Assembly: GCA_030248135.1 (NCBI GenBank)
Contig: JASANC010002719.1
Coordinates: 32,768 to 96,767, forward strand
Source of the DNA: Theristus sp. LFF4_11
Taxonomy: Eukaryota > Nematoda > Chromadorea > Monhysterida > Xyalidae
DNA: 64,000 bases
Direction: 5' to 3'
The notes under the pieces are model-generated. The model did no database searches, was not told the origin of the DNA, and saw only the letters and a program-made list of their open reading frames with translations. Shown here one piece after another: positions 14,422 through 23,902 of the stretch (the stretch's first letter is position 1; every line of letters starts with the position of its first letter). The position numbers and the translations under genes were made by a program.

Positions 14422-17400
14422 CGTTTTTTTTTTGGGGGGGGGCGGTAATTATCTAAAAATGCGTGAGACGCATATAAAAGGAGGAATATGGCCTTGTGTA
14501 AGCAGTGAAAGACTTGGCTCGACAACGCTTTTCAAGTCTCTGATGTGGTACACACGGATACAAGTACATAAGAGTCATATTTTTGCGCCGTTTATTTATG
14601 ATTTCGGTTGCACATGGCAACCCTCGTGCTTTGTATTGTAGACAAATGACCTTTCACATTTGCGGATTTCGGGCATTTAGCGACCACTAAAACTACTAAA
14701 ATAACAATCAGACTTTAGCTCGCTGACACTGGTTTGTTCAGGACAAATTGTATCGCAGAAGCATTGCGGAACGCAAGGTCTCCTGTGGCAAAGGCAATGA
14801 CTCACGGGACAGACGGTTTATCCTGCCACACTAGTTGAAGGTGACACCGGTAACAAAGGTGAAAATCAACGGAAGACAACTCCTTTTTGTCACTGGTGCT
14901 GGTGTGTACACAGCGGTGCGTACGTTAACAACAACGATAAAGCTACATGCAGCAATATTTTGCAATTTCTGATGTTTCTGTTTTTGCACAGAATTTACAG
15001 AATTTCGCACATGGCGTGATTTTAGATTAAATCGAAGAGAACAATTAAAAAATAACTTCAAAGTTTTACGCTTTTCAGCAAAACGAAAACGAAAACGAAA
15101 ACTTTCGGATTCGCTGCCCTCCGGGGATATAGCGACCGCAGGCCACCGAAACCGAAATCGGGCTAAGATCACTGGTGCCCCCAGGACAGAGCGGGGCTTA
15201 GAGGCTGCCCCCCTCACATGCCGAGGGTATTGGTTCCACGGGATGGTGAGCCGTCCATTCCCCAATCCCACCGGAGTTTGGTACCTTCGGGTTTCCGGAA
15301 TCGGTGGGGGGCGTGCTTCAAAAAAACAAAAAAAAACAAACGCGGCGCAAAAATATGACCCTTATGTACTTGTATCCGTGTGTACCACATCAGAGACTTG
15401 AAAAGCGTTGTCGAGCCAAGTCTTTCACTGCTTACACAAGGCCATATTCCTCCTTTTATATGCGTCTCACGCATTTTTAGATAATATTCTGACTTTTACA
15501 TAAGCCCCGAAGGTCGGACCAAAATCACAATTCGTTGGTCACACATTCTTCTAAACCCCGGACAACTCAGGTTTTTTATTTTTCGTTTTTAGGCCGATTT
15601 CTCCTATGCCATTTCTACGGCCGATTCCCCAAAATCGTCACGATTCAGTACCTAGAATCGCTCACAAAAGAAAAACTGACCCAAAAGCCGTGATCGGCGT
15701 AATGAATTACCATGGAAAACACCGTTTTCTTGTTTTTCATTTCTGGACCGGTTTCGCTAAATTCCACGGCCGATTCACCATAAATCGTCACGATTCAGTA
15801 TCTAGAGTTGCTCATACAAGAAAACTAACCCAAAATCCGTGATCAGCACATTGAATTACCCTAGAAAAACCGTTTTCTCGTTTTTCATTTCTGGACCGAT
15901 TTCGCCAATTTCCACGGCCGATTCGCCCGAAATCGTCACGATTCAGTATCTAAAGTTGCTCACGTAAGAAAACTAACCCAAAATTCGTGATCAGCGGATT
16001 GAATTACCCTGGAAAACACCCTTTTCTTGTTTTTCGTTCCTGGACCAATTTCGCCAACTTCCACGGCCGATTCGCCCGAAATCGTCACGATTCAGCATCT
16101 AGAGTTGCTCACGTAAGACAACTAACCCAAAATTCGTGATCAGCGCATTGAATTACCCTGGAAAACACCCTTTTCTTGTTTTTCGTTTCTGGACCGATTT
16201 CGCCAACTTCCACGGCCGATTCGCCCGAAATCGTCACGATTCAGCATCTAGAGTTGCTCACGTAAGAAAACTAACCCAAAATCCGTGATCAGCGCGTTGA
16301 ATTACCCTGGAAAACACCCTTTTCTTGTTTTTCGTTTCTGGACCGATTTCGCCAACTTCCACGGCCGATTCGCCCGAAATCGTCACGATTCAGCATCTAG
16401 AGTTGCTCACGTAAGAAAACTAACCCAAAATCTGTGATCAGCGCATTGAATTACCCTGGAAAACACCCTTTTCTTGTTTTTCGTTTCTGGACCGATTTCG
16501 CCAACTTCCACGGCCGATTCGCCCGAAATCGTCACGATTCAGCATCTAGAGTTGCTCACGTAAGAAAACTAACCCAAAATCCGTGATCAGCGCATTGAAT
16601 TACCCTGGAAAACACGCTTTTCTTGTTTTTCGTTTCTGGACCGATTTCGCCAACTTCCACGCCCGATTCGCCCGAAATCGTCACGATTCAGCGTCTAGAG
16701 TTGCTCACGTAAGAAAACTAACCCAAAATTCGTGATCAGCGCATTGAATTACCCTGGAAAACACCCTTTTCTTGTTTTTCGTTTCTGGACCGATTTCGCC
16801 AACTTCCACGGCCGATTCGCCCGAAATCGTCACGATTCAGCATCTAGAGTTGCTCACGTAAGAAAACTAACCCAAAATTCGTGATCAGCACATTGAATTA
16901 CCCTGGAAAACACCCTTTTCTTGTTTTTCGTTTCTGGACCGATTTCGCCAATTTCCACGGCCGATTCGCCCGAAATCGTCACGATTCAGCATCTAGAGTT
17001 GCTCGCGTAAGAAAACTAACCCAAAATTCGTGATCAGCGCATTGAATTACCCTGGAAAACACCCTTTTCTTGTTTTTCGTTTCTGGACCGATTTCGCCAA
17101 CTTCCACGGCCGATTCGCCCGAAATCGTCACGATTCAGCATCTAGAGTTGCTCACGTAAGAAAACTATCCCAAAATCCGTGATCAGCGTATTGAATTCCT
17201 ACGGACTAAACATTTCTGCTATTTTTCGTAGCTCAGACAAAATTTGTAAGACTGAAAAAATGATACCCAGTCAAAATGCTACGAATTTTCAAAAAATGCA
17301 CAATTTTGACCCAAAAAATGCCCGGGCAAAAAATAAACTAAATTTTCAGAATCTACGGATGAATTTACCCGAGGAAAAATTCTTGTTCAACTGTGAAAGT

Positions 17401-20400
17401 GTCCCAGCTAAAAATTGAAAGGGCGAACACTTAAAACCAGGTGACAACCCTGCGAACTTTCAAAAAAGCCCAATTTTTACCCCAAAAAGGGGTCGGGGCA
17501 AAAAATTAACTCATTTTTCCAAATCTACGGATGAAATTACCCTAGGAAACATTTTTCTTCAACTGTGAAAGTGTCCCAGCTAAAAATTGAAAGGGCGAAC
17601 ACTTGAAACCCGGTGAAAACGCTGCGAACTTTTAAAAATGCCCAAATTTTTACCCAAAAAAGTGGTCGGGGCAAAAAATTAACCCATTTTTCCAAATCTA
17701 CGGATGAAATTACCCCAGGAAACATTCTTGCTAGACTGTGAACGTGTCGCAGGTAAAAACTGAAAGCGCGAACACATGTTGATTACATACCGGAAAAAAA
17801 AAAGAGATAGAAAAATAAGTAACACTGTTTTCAGAATAGGTTTTTCGTGTCTACAGCGTATGAAAAGTAGTCGGATAAAAATTTTTTCGCGGCTCCAAGC
17901 ACAACTTTGGGTGTTCGTTTCGTGTGCACAGAACCAAGTTTGTGGCTTATACTATGCTCGCTGGAGGAAGCGAGCAAATTTGAAAAACGCGCGCGAGAGG
18001 ATAACGGCTCATATAATGCGTGATGCGCTGTCCGCTCGCTGACGCTCGCTCGCGCATCCGCATGATAACAGAAAGAAAAAAACCAGTAATGGTTAAGTCA
18101 ATTTTGTACATCATGCCTGAGTGTCAATGTTATGTTCTTGTATTAAAAGTTTGTACGGTATGGCCAAATAAATAAAACACTTTTTGTATTCTCTGTCAAG
18201 GCGGAATTCGCGGCAGACCAATCAGTTGATTGCCTATAATTTAACGTTCGACTGTAGTGGCTGCAACATTTACAGACTTCCATCCAACCTGTATATCAAA
18301 ATCAACAGATTCGAATCTCAATAAAAGAAAAATTCGCATGAAATTAGGTGTTCATGAAACGCTTTTTTATCACTTTATAAATCTGTTTTCTATTTCACTT
18401 TTTCGGAAATCAGCTGTCCATAGAACGCTTTATTTTGGTCCTTTTATAAAAGTCTGTTTTCATTTTCACGTTGTACCTTGTGTGGCACGGACGTGTATCT
18501 GCGAGTACGCGTTCGCGTGCACGTCCTCGCGAATCGTCGTGATCGCGTTGCACGAAAACTCGGGCTGCACTTTCATGGTACCCTGTGCGTCTCGTGCCAC
18601 TACCTCGACCGCATACGAGGCCGTTGTATCGTACACGACGATCTGGATCGGTGATCTTGTTTTTAAACAGATTTTCGATTTGGAAAAAAATTTAAAAAAT
18701 GGTTTTCGATTTTCGATCAGATGTTGCCTGCAATAAAATCGTTGTAGGTTCCTAATCCTAAACTTAACCCTGATCCCAAGCCAAGCCTTTTTGATAAGGT
18801 GAAAACGGTTCAAATTGGTTTTGCATTATTCTCCTTTTCCTGTGTTGAAGTGGAAAAGAAACCTTTGCTTTGAAGAGGAATCTGTGCTTTGATTTATTGA
18901 AAGAAGACCGAACAGAATATAAGTCATTTACTTGGTAGTTTTTTTAAATTCTGGTTTTTAACTCTGAAGATTTTTTACACCCAGTGATAACGCAGATCGT
19001 TTTTGTACAGGGTGATCAAAAAATGTCAAACGAAGTTCAGCTGAAACTTACATCAACGGAAAAAACTTGCGCAAAATCAACAGTTCCAATTGCTTTTCAT
19101 GCTGTGACTACTGATAGCTGAACTTAGCTGAACTTTCCAGACAACAAATGGCACCATAAGTTAGTTGTCTTTCATCAAAACACCGCACAATTTGTCTGAA
19201 AACGTGATATGACGACAAAAGTTCGGAAGTGTTTACCCGGTCGGTGGTGCACAAGACCTCGAACGCGCTGTTGCGCCCGGTCATCTGGCAGACGCGCACC
19301 GTGTTGACGCCGACGTCGCCCATGTTCACTGATGAGATCACCTCTTCCGGCGCGGTGGCCGTGAACGTTTGGCTGCCGATCCAAGCCTTGTACGTCAAGT
19401 CCGTTGCTGCAAAAGGAAAGCGTTTTTGAAGATGCCACGCCACGTTCGTGTTTACCGACCGGTATTATTTCGGATAATTTTATCATGATTTGTTATGTAA
19501 TTGGATAATGTGACTGGGATAATTTGTTGAACGGTATTACGACTTTCAACCGTCTTTTAATACAACACACTTTTGCTCGACATTTCATCAGTCAATTGCC
19601 CGCACTGTAGCCAGATAGACGAATGAAATAAATGAACCGAATAGACGCACTGTACTTTTATGCGCTGACGCTCAACCACAAATCAGCCAATCAGAAATGG
19701 ACAGTGTAGCGTTTAAGAAATAAGTAGTTGAGCACTGAATAACAAGCGCTCTGTTATAAGCAGTTCATTGGATTCTCTGAGCACGCCCAGGGTGAATAGA
19801 CAAAAAGGCATTGGTTCAACAACATCCACCTAGATGTATGGTTATTATTCATTTTGAACACGTTCACGCGATGCCTCAACTGACCGGTTTGAGTGGTGTC
19901 CTTGACGGTGAAGGACACTGCACTTGCGACGGTCGTCACGCGCTCCGAATAATTCAAGCTCACTGGCGTGCCGACACCGCCGATCAGTACCTGATTACAT
20001 TAAAACCGACGTTGTTGCAAATTCCGGATTCGCCGGGCAAAAAAACATAAAAAACTGAAGCTATACAGTCGAACTCTAAATTATAGGGAATCAGAGTAGT
20101 CGTTGGTGATCACGTGTTGCATGCTTTTTGTGCAGGCATTGCTGCGCGGGCGGAGTTTGGTTTGCACAGAGCGCATGCATCACGTGATCACCAACCAATC
20201 AGCTGATTCCCTATAATTTAGAGTTCGACTGTAGTTTTGTTTTTCGGTCCAGTCGACCATAGAGACAAGAAAAAACTCACAGCAGTAGAAATTCTCAAGA
20301 CTGACCACATAGGTGGAGCAGACAATTGTGTCTGTCGCATTCTTCGCGCACACCTTCGTCGAGTACGCGCCGGCTGCTGTGTACGTGTGCGTCACGGACT

Positions 20401-21235
20401 CGTTCCGCAATTGTCCGGTTATCGTGCTCGCGTCGTCGTTGAACGTGTAGTCGAACGTGGTCGCGCCCTGGTCGTCTGCAAACAACAACACCGTAGTACG
20501 GTTATAGATGTCCTCCTCCACATTCGATCATTTTATATCAGTGAAAGCGGATAGTTGTACACTGACCGCCAGGATAAAGTATGGCGAAGTGAACAAGCTG
20601 GTTTGCTGCTGGTGCAGTTGGGGCGTGAAACAATTGGACGTGATCGATTTCAGCACTTGTACCCGTACACCATAATGCCAGCTGTAAAGTTTACGTTGTT
20701 GTGAAAGTCCTTGTTACAGAATTTTTTCGCAAACATTGTTTTAAAACGTGCGAAAGACACAACACTTTGACCTGCCACTGTGACGTCCAGTCACTGAGAA
20801 CGCCTACTTATTAGACTACTGACGAAACGCCGTGAACTGCCATCGCTAAAAGTAGCGTGCCACACAAAAATGTGGGATACCAGTGGTAGCTCACGAAAAC
20901 GGTGGAAAATGCCAATGAGTGAAATGCTAATTTTCTAATTGTGTGGTGAGTAAATGTTAAAAATGCTAAAATTGAGTAACTTCGTGAGCAAGCGTTTTCA
21001 GTGATTGCAGGGTGTTTCTGTTTGTTGTACTTGTTGACTCTGTTGTACGAACTACTGATTAGTCGGTGATCCCGTGATGCATATGCTTGATGAATTGCTG
21101 CTGTGATGACGCTGAGTTTGGTTTGCACAGAATGCATGCATCACGATCATCAACCAATCAGCTAGTTGAATATGTTATGGAGTTAGACTGCACCTTACTT
21201 GACTGTGTGCTTACCAGAATCCAGCGAGTCAACAT
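132..21235 (-). CDS. Giant PKD-repeat and C-type lectin extracellular protein, 5' complete, 3' end off the window
   Basis: The product is a secreted or membrane-anchored protein built of PKD-like Ig folds. Its role is inferred to be adhesion or ligand binding, and no orthologue is recognised. The start is ATG 21235. Exon 1 (21235-21215) and exon 2 (20681-20567) together give a signal peptide, MLTRWILLALWCTGTSA. Further exons are 20475-20306, 19990-19885, 19406-19237 and 18642-18477. Then, from about 14315 to 2268, come about 44 short exons in an A-B-D-C order, followed by 2190-2012, 1914-1707, 1530-1317, 831-611, 504-409 and 339-132. Nearly every exon has a clean acceptor and donor, and phases agree across the joins tested. 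N-glycosylation sequons are very frequent. No transmembrane segment was seen, so a tail lies to the left. It resembles polycystin-1 in combining PKD and lectin modules, but the order differs. The exon at about 14209-14315 has a damaged acceptor beside a poly-G tract. Confidence 0.8.
880..1100. repeat. Dispersed repeat, copy 1 (intronic)
   Basis: This stretch matches 22100-22345 in the same orientation over most of its length. Shared blocks are the gggat[tc]..tcgcagactaggag block, attcaaatttcgcgcgctcc and the block ending atgtttactcggcc. A short related piece is at about 18195-18220. No coding potential was seen. It lies in the PKD gene intron 832-1316. Confidence 0.6.
1200..1280. mobile_element. 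81-bp palindromic miniature element, copy 1
   Basis: The ends gcattcatgaagcagtattt and the inverted atgatgcgtcatgaatgc pair over about 26 bp. The inner tagct...agct also pairs, so the whole element is one hairpin. Other copies are at 23818-23902, 26860-26925 and 28172-28252. It sits in a PKD-gene intron. Confidence 0.75.
2012..2190 (-). other. Canonical PKD domain exon
   Basis: This exon carries the clearest PKD signature in the gene: a YWIDWGDN strand, then a histidine strand, G-x-Y-x-V and a F-T-A-A-D terminal strand. The acceptor is CCACAACAG at 2191-2193 and the donor is GTAGGT. It is preceded by exon 2376-2268 (donor GTGAGA) and an intron of 77 bp. Confidence 0.6.
8788..9505 (-). other. 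Enlarged intron of the PKD gene with unidentified insert
   Basis: This intron is about 720 bp where its neighbours are 50-100 bp, which points to an old insertion. An open frame at 8944-9162 (plus) was inspected. It has no convincing transposase motif, and no terminal repeats were found by eye. Confidence 0.4.
9922..10232. repeat. PKD-gene intron carrying a dispersed repeat
   Basis: About 10010-10150 matches, in inverse orientation, the repeats at 34780-34975, 43090-43200 and 43738-43940. Shared blocks are tcatgcatgagac near a ggatcac..accaatttt block, and gcgcgcattgagtcccaaga. It has no gene content beyond the flanking PKD exons. Confidence 0.55.
14320..14446. other. Poly-G/poly-T tract, probable sequence or assembly artefact
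   Basis: Almost the whole stretch is runs of T and G, including an unbroken G run of about 38 bases. It abuts the PKD exon that ends at 14209 and removes that exon's acceptor. It also borders the inverted-repeat element starting at 14448. A real homopolymer expansion is possible, but low-quality consensus is more likely. Confidence 0.6.
14448..15485. mobile_element. 1.04-kb element with 144-bp inverted terminal repeats and inward TATA boxes
   Basis: The left arm 14448-14592 (attatctaaaaatgcgtgag...) and right arm 15342-15485 are near-perfect inverse copies. Each arm carries cgcatataaaaggaggaat reading inward, a good core-promoter match. The interior has no convincing ORF. At 15235-15310 it contains a block shared with 42289-42345 and 47978-48031 (gccggagtttggta..cttcgggtttccg). 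It could be a non-autonomous DNA transposon, a DIRS-like remnant, or two solo terminal repeats in opposite orientation. Confidence 0.65.
15560..17200. repeat. 149-bp satellite, about 11 copies
   Basis: The landmark gaattaccctgg recurs at about 15704, 15853, 16001, 16150, 16299, 16448, 16597, 16746, 16895 and 17044, so the period is 149 bp. Central copies are more than 95 percent identical, while the two outer left copies and the right end are more diverged. This is the usual pattern of unequal exchange. No coding potential was seen. It lies inside a PKD-gene intron. Confidence 0.9.
17220..17770. repeat. Second tandem repeat, about 173-bp period, about 3 copies
   Basis: The block atctacggatgaa recurs at 17351, 17523 and 17697, with gtgaaagtgtcccagctaaa and gggcaaaaaattaac in each unit. 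It directly follows the 149-bp satellite and shares the attaccct motif, so the two arrays may be related. Confidence 0.75.
17771..18476. other. Intronic stretch without recognised gene
   Basis: No exon was found here. At 18195-18256 there is the end of the cagtcgaact repeat family (gattgcctataatttaacgttcgactgt), preceded by a fragment of the 880-1100 repeat. The rest is unannotated. Confidence 0.5.
18643..19236 (-). other. PKD-gene intron with degenerate telomere-like repeat
   Basis: At 18749-18795 the plus strand reads ctaatcctaaacttaaccct and then aagccaagcctttt, the inverse of the aggcttggcttaggttagg family found at 26176, 48447 and 52951. At 19010 a cagggtgatcaaaaaatg motif resembles a transposon end. 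No exon was seen. Confidence 0.45.
20065..20232. mobile_element. cagtcgaact inverted-repeat miniature element
   Basis: The ends acagtcgaactctaaattat and the inverse ataatttagagttcgactgt match. Inside them are gggaatcag and a gtgatcacgtg block near each arm. The centre holds a gcggagtttggtttgcacag block. It is probably a pogo/Tigger-type MITE by its CAGTCGA ends; that family call is an inference. Relatives are at 21056-21192, 25592-25745, 28335-28456, 36540-36696, 40946-41110, 45231-45370 and 53338-53812. Confidence 0.75.
20567..21235 (-). other. Signal-peptide exons of the PKD protein
   Basis: The first coding exon carries only seven codons (21235-21215) before a GTAAGC donor. The second begins after CTTTACAG at 20681 and continues the hydrophobic stretch, ending at 20567 with a GTCAGT donor in phase 1. 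The next exon starts with AC in matching phase at 20475. The joined start reads as a typical cleavable signal peptide (basic residue, Leu/Ile/Trp core, Ala at -1). This fixes the 5' end of the gene and shows that the EGF gene at 23.2-23.8 kb is separate. Confidence 0.7.
21056..21192. mobile_element. cagtcgaact-family element, diverged
   Basis: It keeps the central gagtttggtttgcacagaat block, gcatgcatcac, and the right end with caatcagct and gttagactg. The left end is lost. It lies in the first intron of the PKD gene. Confidence 0.6.
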
Positions 21236-21644
21236 CGCCGATCGCTGGTGACGATGCTTTCTGGCGTGGCTTGCGATCTTGACAGCTTCAGAGGTTCAAT
21301 GATACTGGGTAAATGTATCTGTCTATTGTGCGCCAAAAGATGAGGAAATTCCGATTCTTGTCTGAAGAACGTGTGTCAGTCTGTAAAACAGACCACTTTA
21401 TGTGACACGAACCGTAGTAAACGGTTATGATAACTTTGTAAAACTTGTTTTGTAAAAAACCGAATTCACAATAACAACAATAAGAGCATGATTGATCGCC
21501 AACAATACGACCAAGCCGGTATCCACTTCAACTCTACACTGGATCGTGGTGGCAGATGCAAAATTCAGTTAGTCGGCTAAACCGGTCTGTATTGCGGTAT
21601 CAAGCACAGCACATGCGCCTTCTTGTAACATACAGTATGACCGA

Positions 21645-22097
21645 ATACCGTATTACCTCTATTAAACCCCCCCCCAAATTAAACCCCCCCAAAAATAAAC
21701 CCCCACCCCCTCGACAAGTTTCCAAATAATCCCCCCCCCAAAATAATCCCCCATGGGGGATTATTGAAACCTGTTTGAAACACATACCAAGCGAATTCAG
21801 TGGCTGGTTGCAGTGAAAATGATAAAATTGTGCTACCAAAGGCCCCAAATGGATGAGTTAATGGTAATTTCATTACAAAAGGCTGTTGTAAAAGGAAATT
21901 TCTATGTATAGTAGAAGTTTCTGCGACTTCCTTCCTGCCATGGAAGGTATTTTTGCCATTTTGCCCACTCCTAAAAATGGTTTCCAAATAAACCCCCCCC
22001 CAAAATAAAGTCCCCCCCCCCAAAAATAAACCCCCACCCCCAGAAGTCGCTAAAGAAATAAACCCCCATGGGGGTTTATTAGAGGTAATACGGTAAT
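21645..22097. mobile_element. Foldback element with C-tract arms
   Basis: The left end ataccgtattacctct(a)ttaaacccc pairs with the right end ggggtttattagaggtaatacggt. Both arms contain repeated blocks of eight or nine C followed by aaaataaa. The interior (21780-21985) looks single copy. The tract-rich arms resemble, in style, the larger element at 48032-52048. Confidence 0.65.
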
Positions 22098-22099
22098 TG

Positions 22100-22345
22100 A
22101 GGCAGTCCATCAAGGTGGGATCAGTCGCAGACTAGGAGTGGTCTTCTTCAAAAATGCCAACATAATTCCTAATGATGTGTGCAAAGGAGAAAGAATGAAC
22201 AGAATAGCACGAAGAATCCATTAGTCTAAAAAAACGCGTCAAATTTGGCACACAACTTGGTTTCTGAACGTCTTTCATCTTTCATTCAAATTTCGCGCGC
22301 TCCTTGCGCCCTGAAAAAAGCTGCCATGTTTACTCGGCCATTCCG
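22100..22345. repeat. Dispersed repeat, copy 2
   Basis: This matches 880-1100 in the same orientation, including cgcagactaggagt, ttcatt(c)aaatttcgcgcgctcc and catgtttactcggcc. It directly abuts the foldback element ending at 22097. Confidence 0.6.
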
Positions 22346-23244
22346 TACACATGTTGCATACATTCACAGCTACTGTAGGTGTTGCTAATACGCGCCTGCA
22401 TTGTCTCTAACAACAAAAATCAGCAGCGGTTCCGATCAGGCGATAGCGCGCATATCACTGTGGGCGACAATATCTGTTTGCACCAAGGTATACTTTTCAG
22501 TTTTTGAAAATTTATGTACCCAAGTCGACAGCATTCAGTTCATAACGTCGAAATACCGCACGGATTGTATGCTTATTATTAGATTGAAAACACACCCAAA
22601 CACAATACAAACCCCAACGTGTCCAGTAAGCCGTTGCACACGCATTTGCATGTTTGATTCAGTTTGTTTTGGGTTTTTCACTTGTAACTGTATGTTCAAA
22701 GTCAGATATGCGTACTAGGTTTTGTCAAAGTCAGATAGTCAGGTATTGTCCTTAGTAACGAGCAACCATTCATTGTGTTTTTATCAGCGTACTGTTTTCA
22801 TTTTATGTTCAAGCCGGGTTTTTCCAAATCCATATAGCGAATTAATTCATCATGGATATTGAAAACTGTAAAAAAGCAGCCCAACTGCGTTTGGCTCCGG
22901 AGACACACATAAATTACAAATAAAAACAGTGCGGTAACATTGATTAGGCGACACACATGCAGTGTTTGCAAGGCGGCACAACCGAAATGACGTACGCACG
23001 GGTCCATCGTGGAACAAATCGGCTGCTTTTCGCTTGGTCATACAAAAAAGATATGCATACAGATTGAAAAAAAACAATAATAAAACATGGATGCGTAATG
23101 AAACCAGAAAACACCGGCCATGATGAATATGCATGTCGTCGTTGCATGGGGCAACGGCCATGTGTGAGCACATATGATGAAGCACCGGCTTGCTTTGCTC
23201 GCCTGCCGGATGATCAGCCAGCGCGATGACCGAATATTCGTGTT
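22346..23244. other. Intergenic region between the EGF and PKD genes
   Basis: It lies between the EGF gene stop and the PKD gene first exon, both on the minus strand. No ORF here was supported. The open frame at 22850-23461 (minus) is a shadow of the EGF exon plus non-coding sequence. Confidence 0.5.
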
Positions 23245-23801
23245 TCATTGTTTTCCGTGATTCTCGCTTCCGCCGACCAGCAGCACGGCGGGCGCACTCG
23301 GCTTCACACCGAACGTCTCCCGTGCTTCGACGGCGTCGCTGTCGCGCGTCATCGCTCGTAGCTCCTTGCGGAGGCGTTTGTGGCGCACGTAATGGCGAGT
23401 CGACCACGCCGCCAATATCAGCACGCACATGGCCAAAGCGATCATGACGATCGCGTTCCACGGAATCTGCGCCTGTTCACAGTAGGCGCCGGTGTACGCG
23501 ACGCCGCTGCAGTCGCACGTGCCGTCCGCGCGCGCGTCTCCGCCGTTCTCGCAGTCGACCAGCTCGCAGAACTTGCCGAGCGTGTGCGGGTAGTGCGGAC
23601 AGTCGCAGCCGGTGCCGGCTTCGTTCGGGGCGCCGCCGTTCGCGCACAGCGGCGTCTCGCAGTGGAGGCCGGCGTAGTTCGTCGGGCAGTCGCAGAGGCC
23701 GATGGCGTTGATTTGGCCGCCGTTGTGGCACGCCTCGATGATGCGCTTTAAGCGCGCCATTCTGGTGGGCAAGCGATTGACTTGACGGGGGTGAGGTGAG
23801 C
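23245..23801 (-). CDS. Three-EGF type I transmembrane protein, 3' terminal exon
   Basis: The exon begins after GTTTTTCAG at 23801 (two bases completing a codon) and ends at a stop at 23245. It encodes three EGF-like units in series (CHNGGQ...CDCPTNYAGLHC, CANGGAP...CDCP...FC, CENGGDA...CDC...YC). Then come a membrane helix (IVMIALAMCVLILAAW), a basic stop-transfer (RHYVRHKRLRKEL) and a cytoplasmic tail of about 50 residues. It is the C-terminal part of a cell-surface protein whose N-terminal exons should lie at higher coordinates but were not identified. Third codon positions are GC-rich. An in-frame ATG exists at 23761, but starting there would leave EGF domains without a signal peptide. Confidence 0.7.
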
Positions 23802-23817
23802 CTGAAAAACGAAAGGC

Positions 23818-23902
23818 GCATTCATGAAGTCGTATTTAGTGACCGCGTAGCTATCTATGTTTTAACACAGCGACGCGTCACTAAATACTGCTTCATGAAT
23901 GC
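23818..23902. mobile_element. Palindromic miniature element, copy 2
   Basis: Same hairpin as 1200-1280, with ends gcattcatgaagtcgtattt and actgcttcatgaatgc. It lies just upstream (on the minus strand) of the EGF exon acceptor, inside the intron. Confidence 0.75.

Larger units (their letters stand above)
2676..19406 (-). repeat. Array of about eleven phase-locked exon quartets (A-B-D-C)
   Basis: Going with transcription, each unit has four exons. A (about 160-205 nt) ends a PKD-like fold: Gly-x-Tyr-x-Val then a V..xN motif. B (about 150-180 nt) starts V-x-V...L and carries one Cys, then a Val-rich strand and Gly. D (about 90-120 nt) opens GIP/GVP-x-x-F/Y-E. C (about 195-240 nt) ends ..x-T-x-x-PP...G. 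Units start at A exons 19406, 13826, 12514, 11556, 10611, 8787, 7784, 6588, 5625, 4606 and 3596, with a twelfth decayed unit at 2616. Intron phases repeat as A/B 0, B/D 1, D/C 0, C/A 1. C plus A make one PKD-like domain; B plus D appear to make a second beta module. Sequence identity between units is low, so the duplications are old. Confidence 0.8.

Noticed and set aside
14205..14641. Gly-rich and Pro/Lys-rich ORFs across the poly-G tract
   Set aside because: Pure homopolymer translation.
15560..17770. CRISPR-like array
   Set aside because: The repeats are head-to-tail 149-bp and 173-bp satellites with no unique spacers, and the DNA is animal nuclear.
22850..23461. 203-codon minus ORF and other frames over the EGF exon
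   Set aside because: Out-of-frame shadows of the GC-rich EGF/transmembrane exon, which has the cysteine pattern and membrane helix.
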